DNA of 58,161 nucleotides, taken from NCBI RefSeq assembly GCF_003417065.2, contig NZ_QVLT01000029.1, forward strand, positions 1-58,161, written 5' to 3'. Below are positions 17,753 through 27,078 of this stretch, one piece after another. This DNA is from Hymenobacter lapidiphilus. Its GTDB lineage: Bacteria; Bacteroidota; Bacteroidia; Cytophagales; Hymenobacteraceae. The notes under the pieces were generated by a model. That model searched no databases. It was given only the letters and a program-made list of their open reading frames with translations, and was not told where the DNA came from. The position numbers and the translations under genes were made by a program. Position 1 is the stretch's first letter; every line of letters starts with the position of its first letter.

Positions 17753-19744
17753 ATGACCTACTCTGCTCTTTGCCGGGCCACGGCCGCCGTGGCAATGGCC
17801 GCCGGCCTGCTGCCCGCCTGCGCCCCCCGCCCTGTTGCCTCCGCTGCTGCGCCCGCCGTCGCGGCCAATCAGTTCGCCCTCGACAGCGCGCTGCGCCGTA
17901 TTGCCACCCTGCAGGATGAGCGCCGCACGGCGGCCTTGCTGCCCTATCTGGGCCACGCCGAATCCCGCTACCGCCAGGCGGCGGCCGAGGCCCTGGCTTC
18001 GGTGCAGGACAAAGCTGCCACGCCCCGCCTGCTGCTGCTGCTGCAGGAAGATGCCGAGCCGCGGGTACGCCAGCTGGCCGCCTATGCCCTGGGCCAGACG
18101 GCCGACTCGACGGCTGAAACCGGCCTCTATCAGCAGCTGCCCCACGAAACCGACGCTACGGCTCGCCGCTACGTGCTGGAGGCCCTGGGCCGTTGTACCA
18201 GTCGCGCCGGGCTGGCTGCCCTCACGCGCCTGCCGCCCGCCCTGGCCACCGATACGGCCGCGCTCAGCGGCCAGGCCTGGGGCCTGTACCGCGCCGGACT
18301 GCGGGGTCTTACTTCGGAAGCTACTGTGGCCCGGCTGATGCAGCTGCTGGCGGCCCCCAATACTACCAGCGCCCGGCTGGCTGCCGCCAACGCCCTGGCG
18401 CGCACCCGCGGCCTCAACCTGGCGCCCTACGTCGCCGCCCTCACCGCCACCGCCCGCCAAGACCGGCATTATGCCGTGCGGGCGGGCGCAGCCCAGGCCC
18501 TGGCCAAAGCCGCCACCGAGCCCACCGTGCCTGCTGCCCTGGCTGCCCTGGCCCGCCGCGACCCCGACTACCGGGTGCGTCTGAGCGCGTTGCGGGCTAT
18601 GTCGGGCCCCATGTATGCTCCGGTGAAGGAAGCGGCCTGGGCGGCGCTGACCGACGAAAATGCCCAGGTGGCCCTTGCGGCTGCCGAATTTTTCCTGGCC
18701 CACGCCACCAACGAGCCCGGCCCGACACTGCTCGAAAAAGCCCAGGCGCTGCCCCAGTGGCGGGTGCGGGCCACGCTGCTGGCCGCGGCCCTGCGCCAAC
18801 CTGGCCCCGGCCGCGAAGCTATCCGCCGGGCCGTGCAGGAGCGTTTTACTGCTTCAACCGACGCTTATGAGCGGGGCTACCTGCTGAAAGCGCTGGGCGA
18901 AGATCCGGCCGCTTTCGACTTTGTGCGTGAGGCCACCTTCGCGCCCGGCCACTCGCTGGTGGTGGGTACCTACGGCATGGAGGCGCTGGTGGCCCAGCGC
19001 CGGCTGCCCGACTTCCCGGCCGCCCGCCAACCCGATTTCGCGCTGGTGCTCCGCCAGGCGGTGCTTGGCGGCGACGTGGCCCAGCTGGGGCTGGCCGCCG
19101 AAGCCATCCGCGACCCTAAGCTGAACCTGCGCCCCCTGCTGCCCAATCCCGATTTTCTGCTGGATGCCCGCGCCAAGCTGGTGCTGCCCCGCGACCTGGA
19201 GGCTTTGCAGTCGTTGCAGCAAACCGTTGACTACCTACGCGGCGTGAAGCCTACGCCCGTACCGGTGGCCCAGGCCGCCAGCCACCCGATTCTGTGGGAT
19301 GTAGTGATGGCGCTGCCGGCCGCGCCGCGGGCGGTGGTGCGTACCAGTAAGGGTAACGTAGTGTTGCGCCTGCTCGTGAACGAAGCGCCCGGCTCGGTAG
19401 CCAGCTTCGTGCAGCTTATCCGCGAAGGCTTTTACGATGGAAAGAACTTCCATAGAGTAGTACCCAACTTCGTGGCCCAGGGCGGCTGCCCCCGCGGCGA
19501 CGGCTGGGGCAGTACCGACTACAACCTGCGTTCCGAATTCGCCGACCTGCACTACGGTGAAGGTGCCGTGGGCCTGGCTTCGGCCGGCAAAGACACTGAA
19601 AGCTGCCAATGGTTCATCACGCACGCCCCCACACCGCACCTCGACGGCCGCTACACCATTTTCGCCCAGGTTGTTGAGGGCATGGATGTGGTAAGCCGCC
19701 TCGAAATTGGCGACCGGATTGATAAGGTAGAGCTGTTGAAATAA
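17753..19744 (+). CDS. HEAT-repeat lipoprotein with C-terminal cyclophilin peptidyl-prolyl isomerase
   Basis: The 663-residue protein from ATG 17753 has a lipoprotein signal with lipobox LLPAC (Cys23). Residues about 40-470 contain HEAT-like helical repeats (for example LPYLGHAESRYRQAAAEAL, VRQLAAYALGQ, YAVRAGAAQALAKAA). The C-terminal 170 residues form a cyclophilin: VVRTSKGNVVLRLLVNEAPGS, then FYDGKNFHRVVPNFVAQGG, GLASAGKDTESCQWFIT and LDGRYTIFAQVVEGMDVV. This catalyses prolyl cis-trans isomerisation, probably in the periplasm. The HEAT solenoid may hold client outer-membrane proteins. An in-frame codon at 17546 gives only shadow sequence, so 17753 is chosen. Confidence 0.9.
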   Translation: MTYSALCRATAAVAMAAGLLPACAPRPVASAAAPAVAANQFALDSALRRIATLQDERRTAALLPYLGHAESRYRQAAAEALASVQDKAATPRLLLLLQEDAEPRVRQLAAYALGQTADSTAETGLYQQLPHETDATARRYVLEALGRCTSRAGLAALTRLPPALATDTAALSGQAWGLYRAGLRGLTSEATVARLMQLLAAPNTTSARLAAANALARTRGLNLAPYVAALTATARQDRHYAVRAGAAQALAKAATEPTVPAALAALARRDPDYRVRLSALRAMSGPMYAPVKEAAWAALTDENAQVALAAAEFFLAHATNEPGPTLLEKAQALPQWRVRATLLAAALRQPGPGREAIRRAVQERFTASTDAYERGYLLKALGEDPAAFDFVREATFAPGHSLVVGTYGMEALVAQRRLPDFPAARQPDFALVLRQAVLGGDVAQLGLAAEAIRDPKLNLRPLLPNPDFLLDARAKLVLPRDLEALQSLQQTVDYLRGVKPTPVPVAQAASHPILWDVVMALPAAPRAVVRTSKGNVVLRLLVNEAPGSVASFVQLIREGFYDGKNFHRVVPNFVAQGGCPRGDGWGSTDYNLRSEFADLHYGEGAVGLASAGKDTESCQWFITHAPTPHLDGRYTIFAQVVEGMDVVSRLEIGDRIDKVELLK

Positions 19745-19773
19745 TTAGTTTGTTTTCCAGGGAGCGTCATACT

Positions 19774-19819
19774 AAAAACCCCACCCTAGCAGCTGCCAGG
19801 GTGGGGTTTACGTTTTTTT
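19774..19819 (+). terminator. Intrinsic terminator after the HEAT-cyclophilin gene
   Basis: The arms AAAACCCCACCCT and AGGGTGGGGTTT pair around a 10-nt loop. A run of seven T follows, at about 19813-19819. Confidence 0.85.
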
Positions 19820-19820
19820 C

Positions 19821-19853
19821 AGCTAACAGCTAACAGCTAACAGCTAACAGCTA
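19821..19853. repeat. Tandem heptamer repeat AGCTAAC, about 4.7 copies
   Basis: Four exact copies of AGCTAAC and a partial fifth run from 19821 to 19853. The end overlaps the stop codon of the cupin gene on the minus strand. Confidence 0.9.
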
Positions 19854-20195
19854 TTTGTTGTCGTCGCGGCCGTGGGCCTGGGCGGGGGGGGTGGTGGCCT
19901 CTACGGCCGAAAAGGCCTCGAGAATCTTGTAGGTATGCGAGGCACCTTTTGGGACCACCCACGAGTTGCCGGGCTCCAGAACGACCATCTGGCCTTCCAT
20001 ATGCAGCTCGGCACGACCTTTCAGCACGTAGCCCACCGTTTCGTAAGCACTGGCCGAAGACTCTTTCGGCTCGCCGGGCTGTTCATTTTCCCACATGCGC
20101 ATAGAAACATGAACGCCCGAAGCCAGGTACTTTTCGCCATCGGGACCTTTGGGCGAGTGTTGCGAATCTACTTTGGTGATGGTGGTATCAGCCAT
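19851..20195 (-). CDS. Small cupin-domain protein
   Basis: The 114-residue protein is a single cupin domain: SASAYETVGYVLKGRAELHMEG for the first motif and PGNSWVVPKGASHTYKILE for the second. Only one His (in ASHTY) of the usual metal ligands is clear; the first motif has Tyr-Glu where H-x-H is common, so metal binding is uncertain. Proteins of this kind bind small ligands or act in stress responses; no enzyme activity is claimed. It is divergent from cysE. Its tail is cut by the tandem repeat at 19821-19853. Confidence 0.75.
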   Translation of the reverse strand: MADTTITKVDSQHSPKGPDGEKYLASGVHVSMRMWENEQPGEPKESSASAYETVGYVLKGRAELHMEGQMVVLEPGNSWVVPKGASHTYKILEAFSAVEATTPPAQAHGRDDNK

Positions 20196-20377
20196 GATAT
20201 GCGTTGAATAGAAAGTGTGGGAGTTTAGTTTACTTCTCCGCTAACGCAGCCCGCAACCCTGAGGTTGCTGCTTGCCGCATCGGGTGGGGGGCCAAACCTT
20301 CGGCTCCGGCCAGTGGTTACTTCCCTCCCGGATGCTGCCGCCGAGCTGCGGCTGCCAACCAGTTGTCAACTCCCTGC

Positions 20378-21217
20378 ATGGCTCCTCCCTACGACCCCGA
20401 TTTTCTTGCCCGGTTGGCGCTGGCCCACCAGGCCACGGCGGCTCCGCTGCCCGGTGCCGCCTTCTGCCAGCTGGCCGATCGGCTGCTGGCGCTGTTGTTT
20501 CCGGAGCGCGCCCCGCGCCCTCTGCCCAACACCGACGCGCTGGCCGCCACGCTGCGCCTGCTCCAGAACGACCTGGCCGAGCTGCTACGGGCCGTAGCCA
20601 CGCCTGCCGAGGCCACCCAGTTCGCGGTAGCCTCCATGGCCGCGCTGCCGGCCCTGCGCCAAACGCTGCTACTCGACGCCGAGGCCATTGTGGCCGCCGA
20701 CCCGGCCGCCCAGGATCTGGCTGAAGTCATTACCACCTATCCGGGTTTCTACGCCACGGCGCTCCACCGCTTTGCCCACGGCCTGCACCGGCGCGGGGTG
20801 CCACGGGTGCCGCGCCTGCTCAGCGAGTATGCCCACCAGCGCACCGGCATCGATATCCATCCCGGCGCCAGCATCGGTCCCTCTTTTTGCATCGACCACG
20901 GTACGGGTCTAGTTATCGGCGAAACCTGCCTTATTGGGGCGCGGGTGAAGATTTTCCAGGGCGTTACGCTCGGGGCCCTGAGCGTGGGAAAGCACCTGGA
21001 GGGCATCAAGCGCCACCCCACCATCGAAGACGACGTAGTAATCTATGCCGGAGCTACTATTCTGGGCGGCAGTACTACCGTTGGCCGCCACAGCATTATT
21101 GGCGGCAACGTCTGGCTTACCGAGAGCGTCCCCTCACACTCGCGTGTTTACCATAAAGCCCAAATCCACGTCACCCGCACCGAAGACCCGGCCGGGGACA
21201 TCCTGTTTTCTATTTGA
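20378..21217 (+). CDS. cysE: Serine O-acetyltransferase
   Basis: The protein has 279 residues from ATG 20378 (MAPPYDPDF). An N-terminal helical domain (about 1-150) is followed by a left-handed beta-helix: [27 protein letters not shown], then [15 protein letters not shown] and later YAGATILGG...[13 protein letters not shown]. The HPGA and IDHGTG motifs are diagnostic for CysE/SerAT (His158/His193-equivalents). It acetylates L-serine with acetyl-CoA to give O-acetylserine, the substrate of the cysteine synthase encoded downstream. An upstream in-frame ATG at 20204 adds only a Gly/Ala-rich non-homologous stretch. The C-terminus lacks the usual Ile tail seen in feedback-regulated enzymes, ending in FSI, but regulation cannot be judged. 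Confidence 0.92.
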   Translation: MAPPYDPDFLARLALAHQATAAPLPGAAFCQLADRLLALLFPERAPRPLPNTDALAATLRLLQNDLAELLRAVATPAEATQFAVASMAALPALRQTLLLDAEAIVAADPAAQDLAEVITTYPGFYATALHRFAHGLHRRGVPRVPRLLSEYAHQRTGIDIHPGASIGPSFCIDHGTGLVIGETCLIGARVKIFQGVTLGALSVGKHLEGIKRHPTIEDDVVIYAGATILGGSTTVGRHSIIGGNVWLTESVPSHSRVYHKAQIHVTRTEDPAGDILFSI

Positions 21218-21220
21218 GAA

Positions 21221-21339
21221 GTGAGAGAGAACGTCATTCTGAGCTTGCCGAAGAATCTCTACCGCTTCGTTGCGGGCGACATGATTACCATCACGGTAGA
21301 GATTCTTCGGCAGGCTCAGAATGACGTTCCTTCTCTCAC
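21221..21339. repeat. Large imperfect inverted repeat between cysE and cysM
   Basis: The left arm (21221-21264) and right arm (about 21294-21339) contain GTGAGAGA, ACGTCATTCTGAGC and GCCGAAGAATCTCTACCG with their complements, separated by about 29 nt. It is a dispersed palindromic repeat rather than a gene. It can form a strong RNA hairpin and may attenuate cysE-cysM read-through. It is related to the hairpin at 9038-9075. Confidence 0.85.
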
Positions 21340-21370
21340 CTCCCACTTTTAACTCCTAACTTTCCAAAAA

Positions 21371-22291
21371 ATGAAAGCCAATACCATTCTCGACACTATC
21401 GGCAACACGCCGCTGCTACGCCTCAACCGCCTGTTCGCCGACCGTCCCGATGTGGAGGTCTGGATGAAGCTGGAACGCGCCAACCCCGGCGGCAGCATCA
21501 AAGACCGCATTGCCCTGAGCATGATTGAGGAGGCTGAAAAAAGCGGCATCCTGAAACCCGGCAGCGTTATCATCGAGCCAACTTCGGGCAACACCGGTGT
21601 GGGCCTGGCTATGGTAGGCGCCGTGAAGGGCTATAAGGTGACGCTTGTAATGCCCGAGAGTATGAGCATCGAGCGCCGCCGGCTCATGGCCGCCTATGGG
21701 GCGTCTCTTGAACTCACGCCCCGCGAAAAGGGCATGAAGGGCGCCATTGCGCGGGCCCAGGAGCTGGTAGCCGCCGACCCCAACGCCTGGATGCCCATGC
21801 AGTTCGACAACCCGGCCAACATCAAGGCCCACGTCGAACATACGGCCCGCGAAATTCTGGCCGATGCGCCCGAGGGCTTCGACTATTACATAACGGGCGT
21901 AGGTACCGGCGGCCACCTCACGGGCGTAGCCGAGGTGCTCAAGCCGAAGTTTCCGGATTTGCAGGTGTTTGCCGTCGAGCCCGAGCTTTCGCCCGTCATC
22001 AGCGGCGGCGCACCCGGTCCGCACCCTATTCAGGGAGTAGGGGCGGGCTTCATTCCCGAAAACCTGCATACCGACCTGCTCGACGGCACCGTGCTCGTCA
22101 GCCAGCAAGCCGCCGCCGATATGACCCGCCGCGCCGCCCGCGAGGAGGGTATCTTCATCGGCATCTCCTCCGGCGCCTCGCTGGCCGCCGTGGCTCAAAA
22201 ACTGGCCGATATGCCCCAGAACAGTCGCGTGCTCACCTTCTGCTACGACACCGGCGAGCGGTATCTGTCGGTAGAAGGCCTGTTTTCCTAA
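21371..22291 (+). CDS. cysM: Cysteine synthase (O-acetylserine sulfhydrylase)
   Basis: The 306-residue PLP enzyme belongs to the CysK/CysM family. The Schiff-base lysine is K44 in NPGGSIKDR, the substrate loop is TSGNTG at 71-76, the phosphate loop is [10 protein letters not shown], and the C-terminal SSGAS motif is present. It replaces the acetyl group of O-acetylserine with sulfide to form cysteine. It lies 153 nt behind cysE, giving a two-step pathway unit. CysK and CysM are difficult to separate by eye; the length and sequence fit either. An inverted repeat lies in the gap between the two genes and may modulate their coupling. Confidence 0.9.
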   Translation: MKANTILDTIGNTPLLRLNRLFADRPDVEVWMKLERANPGGSIKDRIALSMIEEAEKSGILKPGSVIIEPTSGNTGVGLAMVGAVKGYKVTLVMPESMSIERRRLMAAYGASLELTPREKGMKGAIARAQELVAADPNAWMPMQFDNPANIKAHVEHTAREILADAPEGFDYYITGVGTGGHLTGVAEVLKPKFPDLQVFAVEPELSPVISGGAPGPHPIQGVGAGFIPENLHTDLLDGTVLVSQQAAADMTRRAAREEGIFIGISSGASLAAVAQKLADMPQNSRVLTFCYDTGERYLSVEGLFS

Positions 22292-22365
22292 CTCCGGATT
22301 AACACGGACTTACCTCTGCTGTCCTTGGGCTCACGGATGTTGACAAACCCGCCCAGCCCAAAAGC

Positions 22366-22397
22366 AAAAAGGCCACCTCAGTTGAGGTGGCCTTTTT
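22366..22397 (+). terminator. Intrinsic terminator after cysteine synthase gene
   Basis: AAAAGGCCACCTCA and its complement TGAGGTGGCCTTTTT form a 13-bp stem closed by a GT loop, ending in a T run. Confidence 0.85.
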
Positions 22398-22452
22398 AGT
22401 TGTTCACAGAATCCGCGAAATCCGAAAAAAAATCGCGCTGATCCGTGGTCCG

Positions 22453-22526
<74 letters not shown>

Positions 22527-22564
22527 GGAGGTAGTACACGTTTTTGCCGACTGCAAAACGGGAG

Positions 22565-22638
<74 letters not shown>

Positions 22639-22724
22639 TCGTAGTACTGTACCAAGCTGCCGGTTGCGTTTTGGTGAGGCAAAAGTACGCGCTCTTTTTG
22701 ATTCTGCAAGGCAGAGCGCAAAAA

Positions 22725-22756
22725 AAAACGGGCTGGCAACGCTGCCAGCCCGTTTT
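22725..22756 (-). terminator. Intrinsic terminator after the TonB-dependent receptor gene
   Basis: AAAACGGGCTGGCA and TGCCAGCCCGTTTT pair perfectly. On the minus strand the hairpin ends in TTTT, continued by the A run on the plus strand before 22725. Confidence 0.85.
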
Positions 22757-22776
22757 CAGAATGCTAAGTGGTTCGC

Positions 22777-25700
22777 TTAGTTGAAGATGTAGCGAAGGCC
22801 AACCTGCATGTAGTAGGTAGAGGCTACGCCCACGTTGTCGCGGAACGTTTCGCGCACCAGGCCGCCGCGGTCGAGCTGCAGGCGGAAGGTAGGCTGGGTC
22901 GTGCCATTGGCTGCCAGCGAGGCTTCGTTGGTAGGCACCAACACGGAGCTGGCGTTGGTCGTTTTAATGATACCCCAGTCCTTGCTGAGCAGGTTGCCTA
23001 CGTTGAAGATATCGAGGCTAAGCTGCAGCGTATTGCGCTTGCTGCCCAAATCAACGAACAGGTCCTGGAGAAGCTTGACGTCGAACTGGTTGCGCCACGG
23101 CAGCAGGGCGCCGTTACGCTCGGCATACTGACCACGGCGCTTGCTCAGGTACTTGTCCTGATCAACATACGCGAAGAACAGGTCGCTCTGCTCCTGAGGG
23201 GTAAAGGTGCGGGCCTCAGCACCCGAACCCACCGTCTGGGGAACGAAGGTGATTTCCGATGCATTGCGCGGGATGTAAATCAAGTCGGCATTAGCGCCGT
23301 CACGGTTGAAGTCGCGCGAGTACAGGTAGGAGAAGCGGCCCTGCTGGCTGCCTTCGTAGAACACCGATATGGTGGTAGCCAAGTGGCCGATGTATTCCTT
23401 CTTGTAAGAAAGCGAAGCAATTACACGGTCGGGCACTACGTAGCTGGCGTAGCTGAGCGAAAGGTTGTTGGCACCGTTCACGGTCGGCGTCTGCTGCCAG
23501 GCCGAGAGAGGCTGGTCGCCGCCGCCATCGAACAGGTTACGCGCATCGGAGCGGGTGTAACCTACCGAGGCGTAAATGCCGCTGGCAAACTGGCGCTCCA
23601 GCTTGGCCGTTACCGACCAGTAATAGCCTTTGCTGGCGTTGTCGAGTACAATGGTGTTGAACACGCCGCCGCCGGCAGCGCCATTGGCTACTGCCTGGCC
23701 AGCCCCGTTGATGGGGTTGATGAACTTCTGGTTGTTGGCCGAAGGGTAGATCAGCCGGTTGTCGGGGTAATTGCGCACGTTCAGGTTCACGCCATCAACC
23801 AGGTTGACATTGCGGAAAACCGCCGTGTTCAGGTCCTTGTTGTAGATACCCTCCAACGAGCCAACCAGCCCACCGGGCAGCTGCACGTCCATGGCCATGC
23901 TGGTCTTCCAGGTCTGCGGGAAACGGAAGTCCTCGGACACAGCCGTGATTACGCTTGGAATAACCGTGCCGGCCACCGGTACTGTTTCGGGGCGGTAGAA
24001 ACCAGGGCTTTCGTTGAAGCCACGGTAGCCGCCGGGCAGCTGGCTGGTGTAGGCACCGGGGTTAGCCGGATCGGGCGCGCTGATAGCATTACCCGAGAAA
24101 GTACGCGTTACCTGCAGCAAACCGGCGTCGCCGGCCTGGCTTACAATCCAAACGTAAGGCACGCGGCCTGTGAAGATACCGCTACCACCGCGTAGCTGCA
24201 CTGTCCGGTCGCCTTTTACATCCCAGTTGAAGCCAATGCGGGGCGAAAACAGGATGCTCGACTTGGGCAGGTTCGATACGTCAATCTTCTGGCCACCGGC
24301 GAAGGTCAACGGCTCGATGAGGGGGTGTGGCTTCAGCTTCTCAGGGTAAGTTACGTAGTCAGCACGCAGGCCGAACAGTACCTTGAAATTATCGGCGAAC
24401 GAGTACTCGTCCTGCAGGTAGGCCGAATACTGGCCGAACTTAAAGGACGGGAAAGCCTGCTCGAAATTGGGAGCGAGCGAGTACGTATAGGCAAAATCAG
24501 TCGGCCGCGAGGCAAACAGCTGGGCCGGAGTAGAGGCAGGGTTGCTGGCTACCTGGAAGTCTTCGAACGAGTTGAAGCGGTAGTAGCTGGCGGCAAAGCG
24601 CTGGAAACCGTTTTTGGTGATGCTGTAATCGGCCTGCGCACCCAACGTGATGTTGTGGCGGCCGCGCAGCAGCGAGAAGTCGTCGCGCACCGAGTAGATT
24701 TCCACGTCGCGCAGGTTGCCCAGCGAGAAGGGCTCATAGCCGAAAGACGTGAAAGGCGTTTCGTCCTTCAGGATGTCGACGAAAGGAAACACAGTGCTAG
24801 TAGAGCTGCGCGGGTCGTTCTGCTTGGTGTAGGTACCCCGCAGCGTGTTGGTCATGTTCGAGCCGAGGGTCGAGTTCAATTCGCGCGGCCGAATAGAAGT
24901 TAGACTCCTGGAAGTAGCCTGCATTGCGGAAGGGCAACGCATTCAGGTCGTTACGACCCGCGCCAAAAGGAAAATTGACGAGTGGGCTCGACGAGCCGCT
25001 TGGGAAGGAAGGTGATTTGCCCTCCGTCTGGCTATAGCGAACGTTGAAGCGGTTGCGGGAGTTTATGTTCCAGTCGATGCGCGCCAGGTACTTAGTGCGG
25101 GGGCTCAGGAAGTCGTAACCCGAATAGCCGCCCGTAGAATAGCCGAAACGCTCACTCAGGTACTTGCTTATGTCATCGAGCTCCTGACCTTTAGGCCGCA
25201 CTACGTTGTTGTTGCCCTGGCCAAAGGGATTTTCTGGGCTGCTCACGGTCCGGTTCTGGCCGGGCGTGCGGTTCTCCTCAATTTCGGCGTTGGCGAAGAA
25301 GAAGAGCTTGTCCTTGATGATGGGGCCACCCAAACGGAAGCCGTACTGGTAGAAGCGGGAGTCCTGAATCGGAACCCGCTCATTGCCCACTTTGTCGCCG
25401 ATAAAGCTTTCGTTGCGGTAGTAGCTATAGGCCGAACCGCTGAAATCGTTGGTACCCGAGCGGGTTACGGCGTTGATGGCCGCGCCGATAAAGCCGGCCT
25501 GGCGTACGTCGTAAGGCGTTACGCTTACCACCAGCTGGTCGATGGCATCGAGCGAGAGGGGCGAGCCGCCAGCGGGCAGGTTGCCGCCAATACCGAAGTT
25601 GTTGTTGAAGTCGGAGCCGTCAACTGTAAAGTTGTTCTGGCGGTTGTTGCCACCCCCAATGGAGTTGCCGTTGGCCTGGGGCGTGAGGCGGGTAAAATCG

Positions 25701-26173
25701 TTGAGGCTACGGGTAATGGAAGGCAGGCGCTCAATCTGCTCGCGCTGCACGGCCGTTACCGAACCCTGCTGGTCGGAGTTGATAAGCGAGTTGCGCTTGC
25801 CGGCCACCACTACTTCGCCCAGCTGGGTGCTGGTTTCGCTCAGGTTCACGTCGAGCCGGAAGCTCTGGCCCAGGGTCAGGAACAGGTTTTCACGCGTTAC
25901 ATCCTGATAGCCGACAAACGTAATCCGGACGGTATAAGGCCCGCCTACCCGCATGCCCTGAATGTTGAAGCGGCCATCCGAGTTGGTGGGCGCCACGTAC
26001 TGCGTGTTGGTAGGCGTATGCACGGCAATAACCGTGGCACCAGGTAGTCCCTCTCCGGTTTTGTCGGTAACGATACCGGTCATAGCCGAAGTGGAAACCT
26101 GTGCCCAGCTCATGTGCGCCGACAAGAGTGCCATCGGAACCAGCGCTACTGAAGCGTAAAGGTGGCGTCTCAT
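22777..26173 (-). pseudogene. TonB-dependent outer-membrane receptor with CarboxypepD-reg domain, one frameshift
   Basis: From ATG 26173 (MRRHLYASVALVPM) there is a signal peptide, then a CarboxypepD_reg-like domain (MTGIVTDKTGEGLPGATV), a plug domain and a long barrel ending GLRYIFN. The layout is that of Oar-like receptors of Bacteroidota; the substrate is unknown. Two frames must be joined near 24882-24890. The frame with YFQESNFYSAAR stops being homologous, and RELNSTLGSNMTN continues in another frame, which requires removing one base (or adding two) in GGCCGCGCGAA. The corrected length is about 1131 residues. Start 26173 is favoured over 26230, because a -7 box overlaps that ATG. A terminator follows at 22725. 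Confidence 0.85.
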
Positions 26174-26227
26174 AGAAGAGGGAAATGGGTGAAAAAGGGG
26201 CTTTTGAAAAAAAGTAAAAAGCTTCCG

Positions 26228-26235
26228 CAAAGGTA
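26228..26235 (-). promoter_or_regulatory. -7 promoter box upstream of the TonB-dependent receptor gene
   Basis: On the minus strand TACCTTTG reads from 26235 to 26228, matching TAnnTTTG. It overlaps an alternative ATG at 26230, so translation most likely begins at 26173. A second TACCTTTG lies at 26343-26336. Confidence 0.5.
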
Positions 26236-26335
26236 AGGCCTCAAAGGCCGGTACATGTTACGGAAGTGTGATGTTTGCCTTATTCAAACCTGTAGCCAAG
26301 ACGCAGAGCGTAAGTTCCGGAAGGCTTAATGGCCG

Positions 26336-26343
26336 CAAAGGTA
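26336..26343 (-). promoter_or_regulatory. Second -7 promoter box upstream of the receptor gene
   Basis: TACCTTTG on the minus strand, 163 nt from the preferred ATG of the receptor gene. It lies just after the stop of the upstream NlpC/P60 gene, so it would serve the receptor alone. Confidence 0.4.
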
Positions 26344-26354
26344 ACTGGTTGATT

Positions 26355-27035
26355 TCATAACCTGGGCCTTACGGCCTTAATAAATCGGCTCAGGTAATAA
26401 TCTGTTTCCAGCGCATTCTCGATAACACCCAGCGAGCTGGAAGAGTGGATAAACTGCACACTCTCAGGCGTCGCCACGGTTACCATCCCTACATGGGTAA
26501 TAGTATTGCTACCCGGCGAAGCGCCAAAAAACACTAAGTCGCCGGGCTGCAGCTCCTGAGGTTTCACGGGGGCGCCCCACATGGCCTGCTCGTTGCTTGA
26601 GCGGGGGATGTTGACATCAATAGCCGCAAACGACTCGTGCAACAGCCCCGAGCAGTCCATGCCCAGGCGGGTGGTGCCACCGTACTTATAAGGTACGCCC
26701 TGGTACGAGCGGGCCGTTTCGATTACCTCGGCAATGGGCCTGGATACGTTGGCCGCGATAGGAGCGGCACCAGGCCGGCGCGATACAATCTTGGTGCGGC
26801 CGGCCGCTGTTTTCGATTTGGTCTTCACTGTAACCGGTGCCCGGCCGCGGCCGCGGGCCCGCTCGGAAGCCTTTATGCGCGCCATATCGCGCGCCGAGTG
26901 GTAACGGCCGTTGTTGTAGTTTACCTTGCCGGCGTTGCAACCCGGCAGCGCACTCAACGCCAGTAGCACTAAAACCGGAAGCGCCCATTGCCGCCACCAG
27001 TCCGAATAACTTACCTTCGTACTGTATTCTTGCAT
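26355..27035 (-). CDS. NlpC/P60-family (C40) lipoprotein peptidase
   Basis: The 226-residue protein from ATG 27035 has a lipoprotein signal with lipobox ALPGC (Cys33). A basic linker follows (RARGRGRAPVTVKTKSK), then an NlpC/P60 domain with catalytic C128 in LGMDCSGL, H181 in THVGMV and H197 in FIHSSSS. Such enzymes cleave peptide crosslinks in peptidoglycan, usually between gamma-D-Glu and the diamino acid. It is anchored on the periplasmic side of a membrane and probably acts in cell-wall remodelling. The ATG at 27080 would place residues upstream of the -7 box at 27041-27048, so 27035 is preferred. It is divergent from the FAD-oxidase gene. Confidence 0.88.
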   Translation of the reverse strand: MQEYSTKVSYSDWWRQWALPVLVLLALSALPGCNAGKVNYNNGRYHSARDMARIKASERARGRGRAPVTVKTKSKTAAGRTKIVSRRPGAAPIAANVSRPIAEVIETARSYQGVPYKYGGTTRLGMDCSGLLHESFAAIDVNIPRSSNEQAMWGAPVKPQELQPGDLVFFGASPGSNTITHVGMVTVATPESVQFIHSSSSLGVIENALETDYYLSRFIKAVRPRL

Positions 27036-27040
27036 TGGGG

Positions 27041-27048
27041 CAAAGATA
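27041..27048 (-). promoter_or_regulatory. -7 box immediately before the NlpC/P60 gene start
   Basis: TATCTTTG on the minus strand (27048 to 27041) ends 5 nt before the ATG at 27035. Initiation at the usual distance would start the RNA at or next to the ATG, giving a leaderless or near-leaderless message. Confidence 0.5.
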
Positions 27049-27078
27049 CGCGCCCACTTCACTTTCCCTCGCTCGCTC

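Noticed and set aside
19821..19853. CRISPR array
   Set aside because: The repeats are seven nucleotides with no spacers; this is a simple tandem repeat. No array of regular repeats with spacers was seen in the window.
22768..24195. 475-residue plus-strand frame over the TonB receptor
   Set aside because: Antisense shadow; the minus strand shows receptor barrel sequence throughout.
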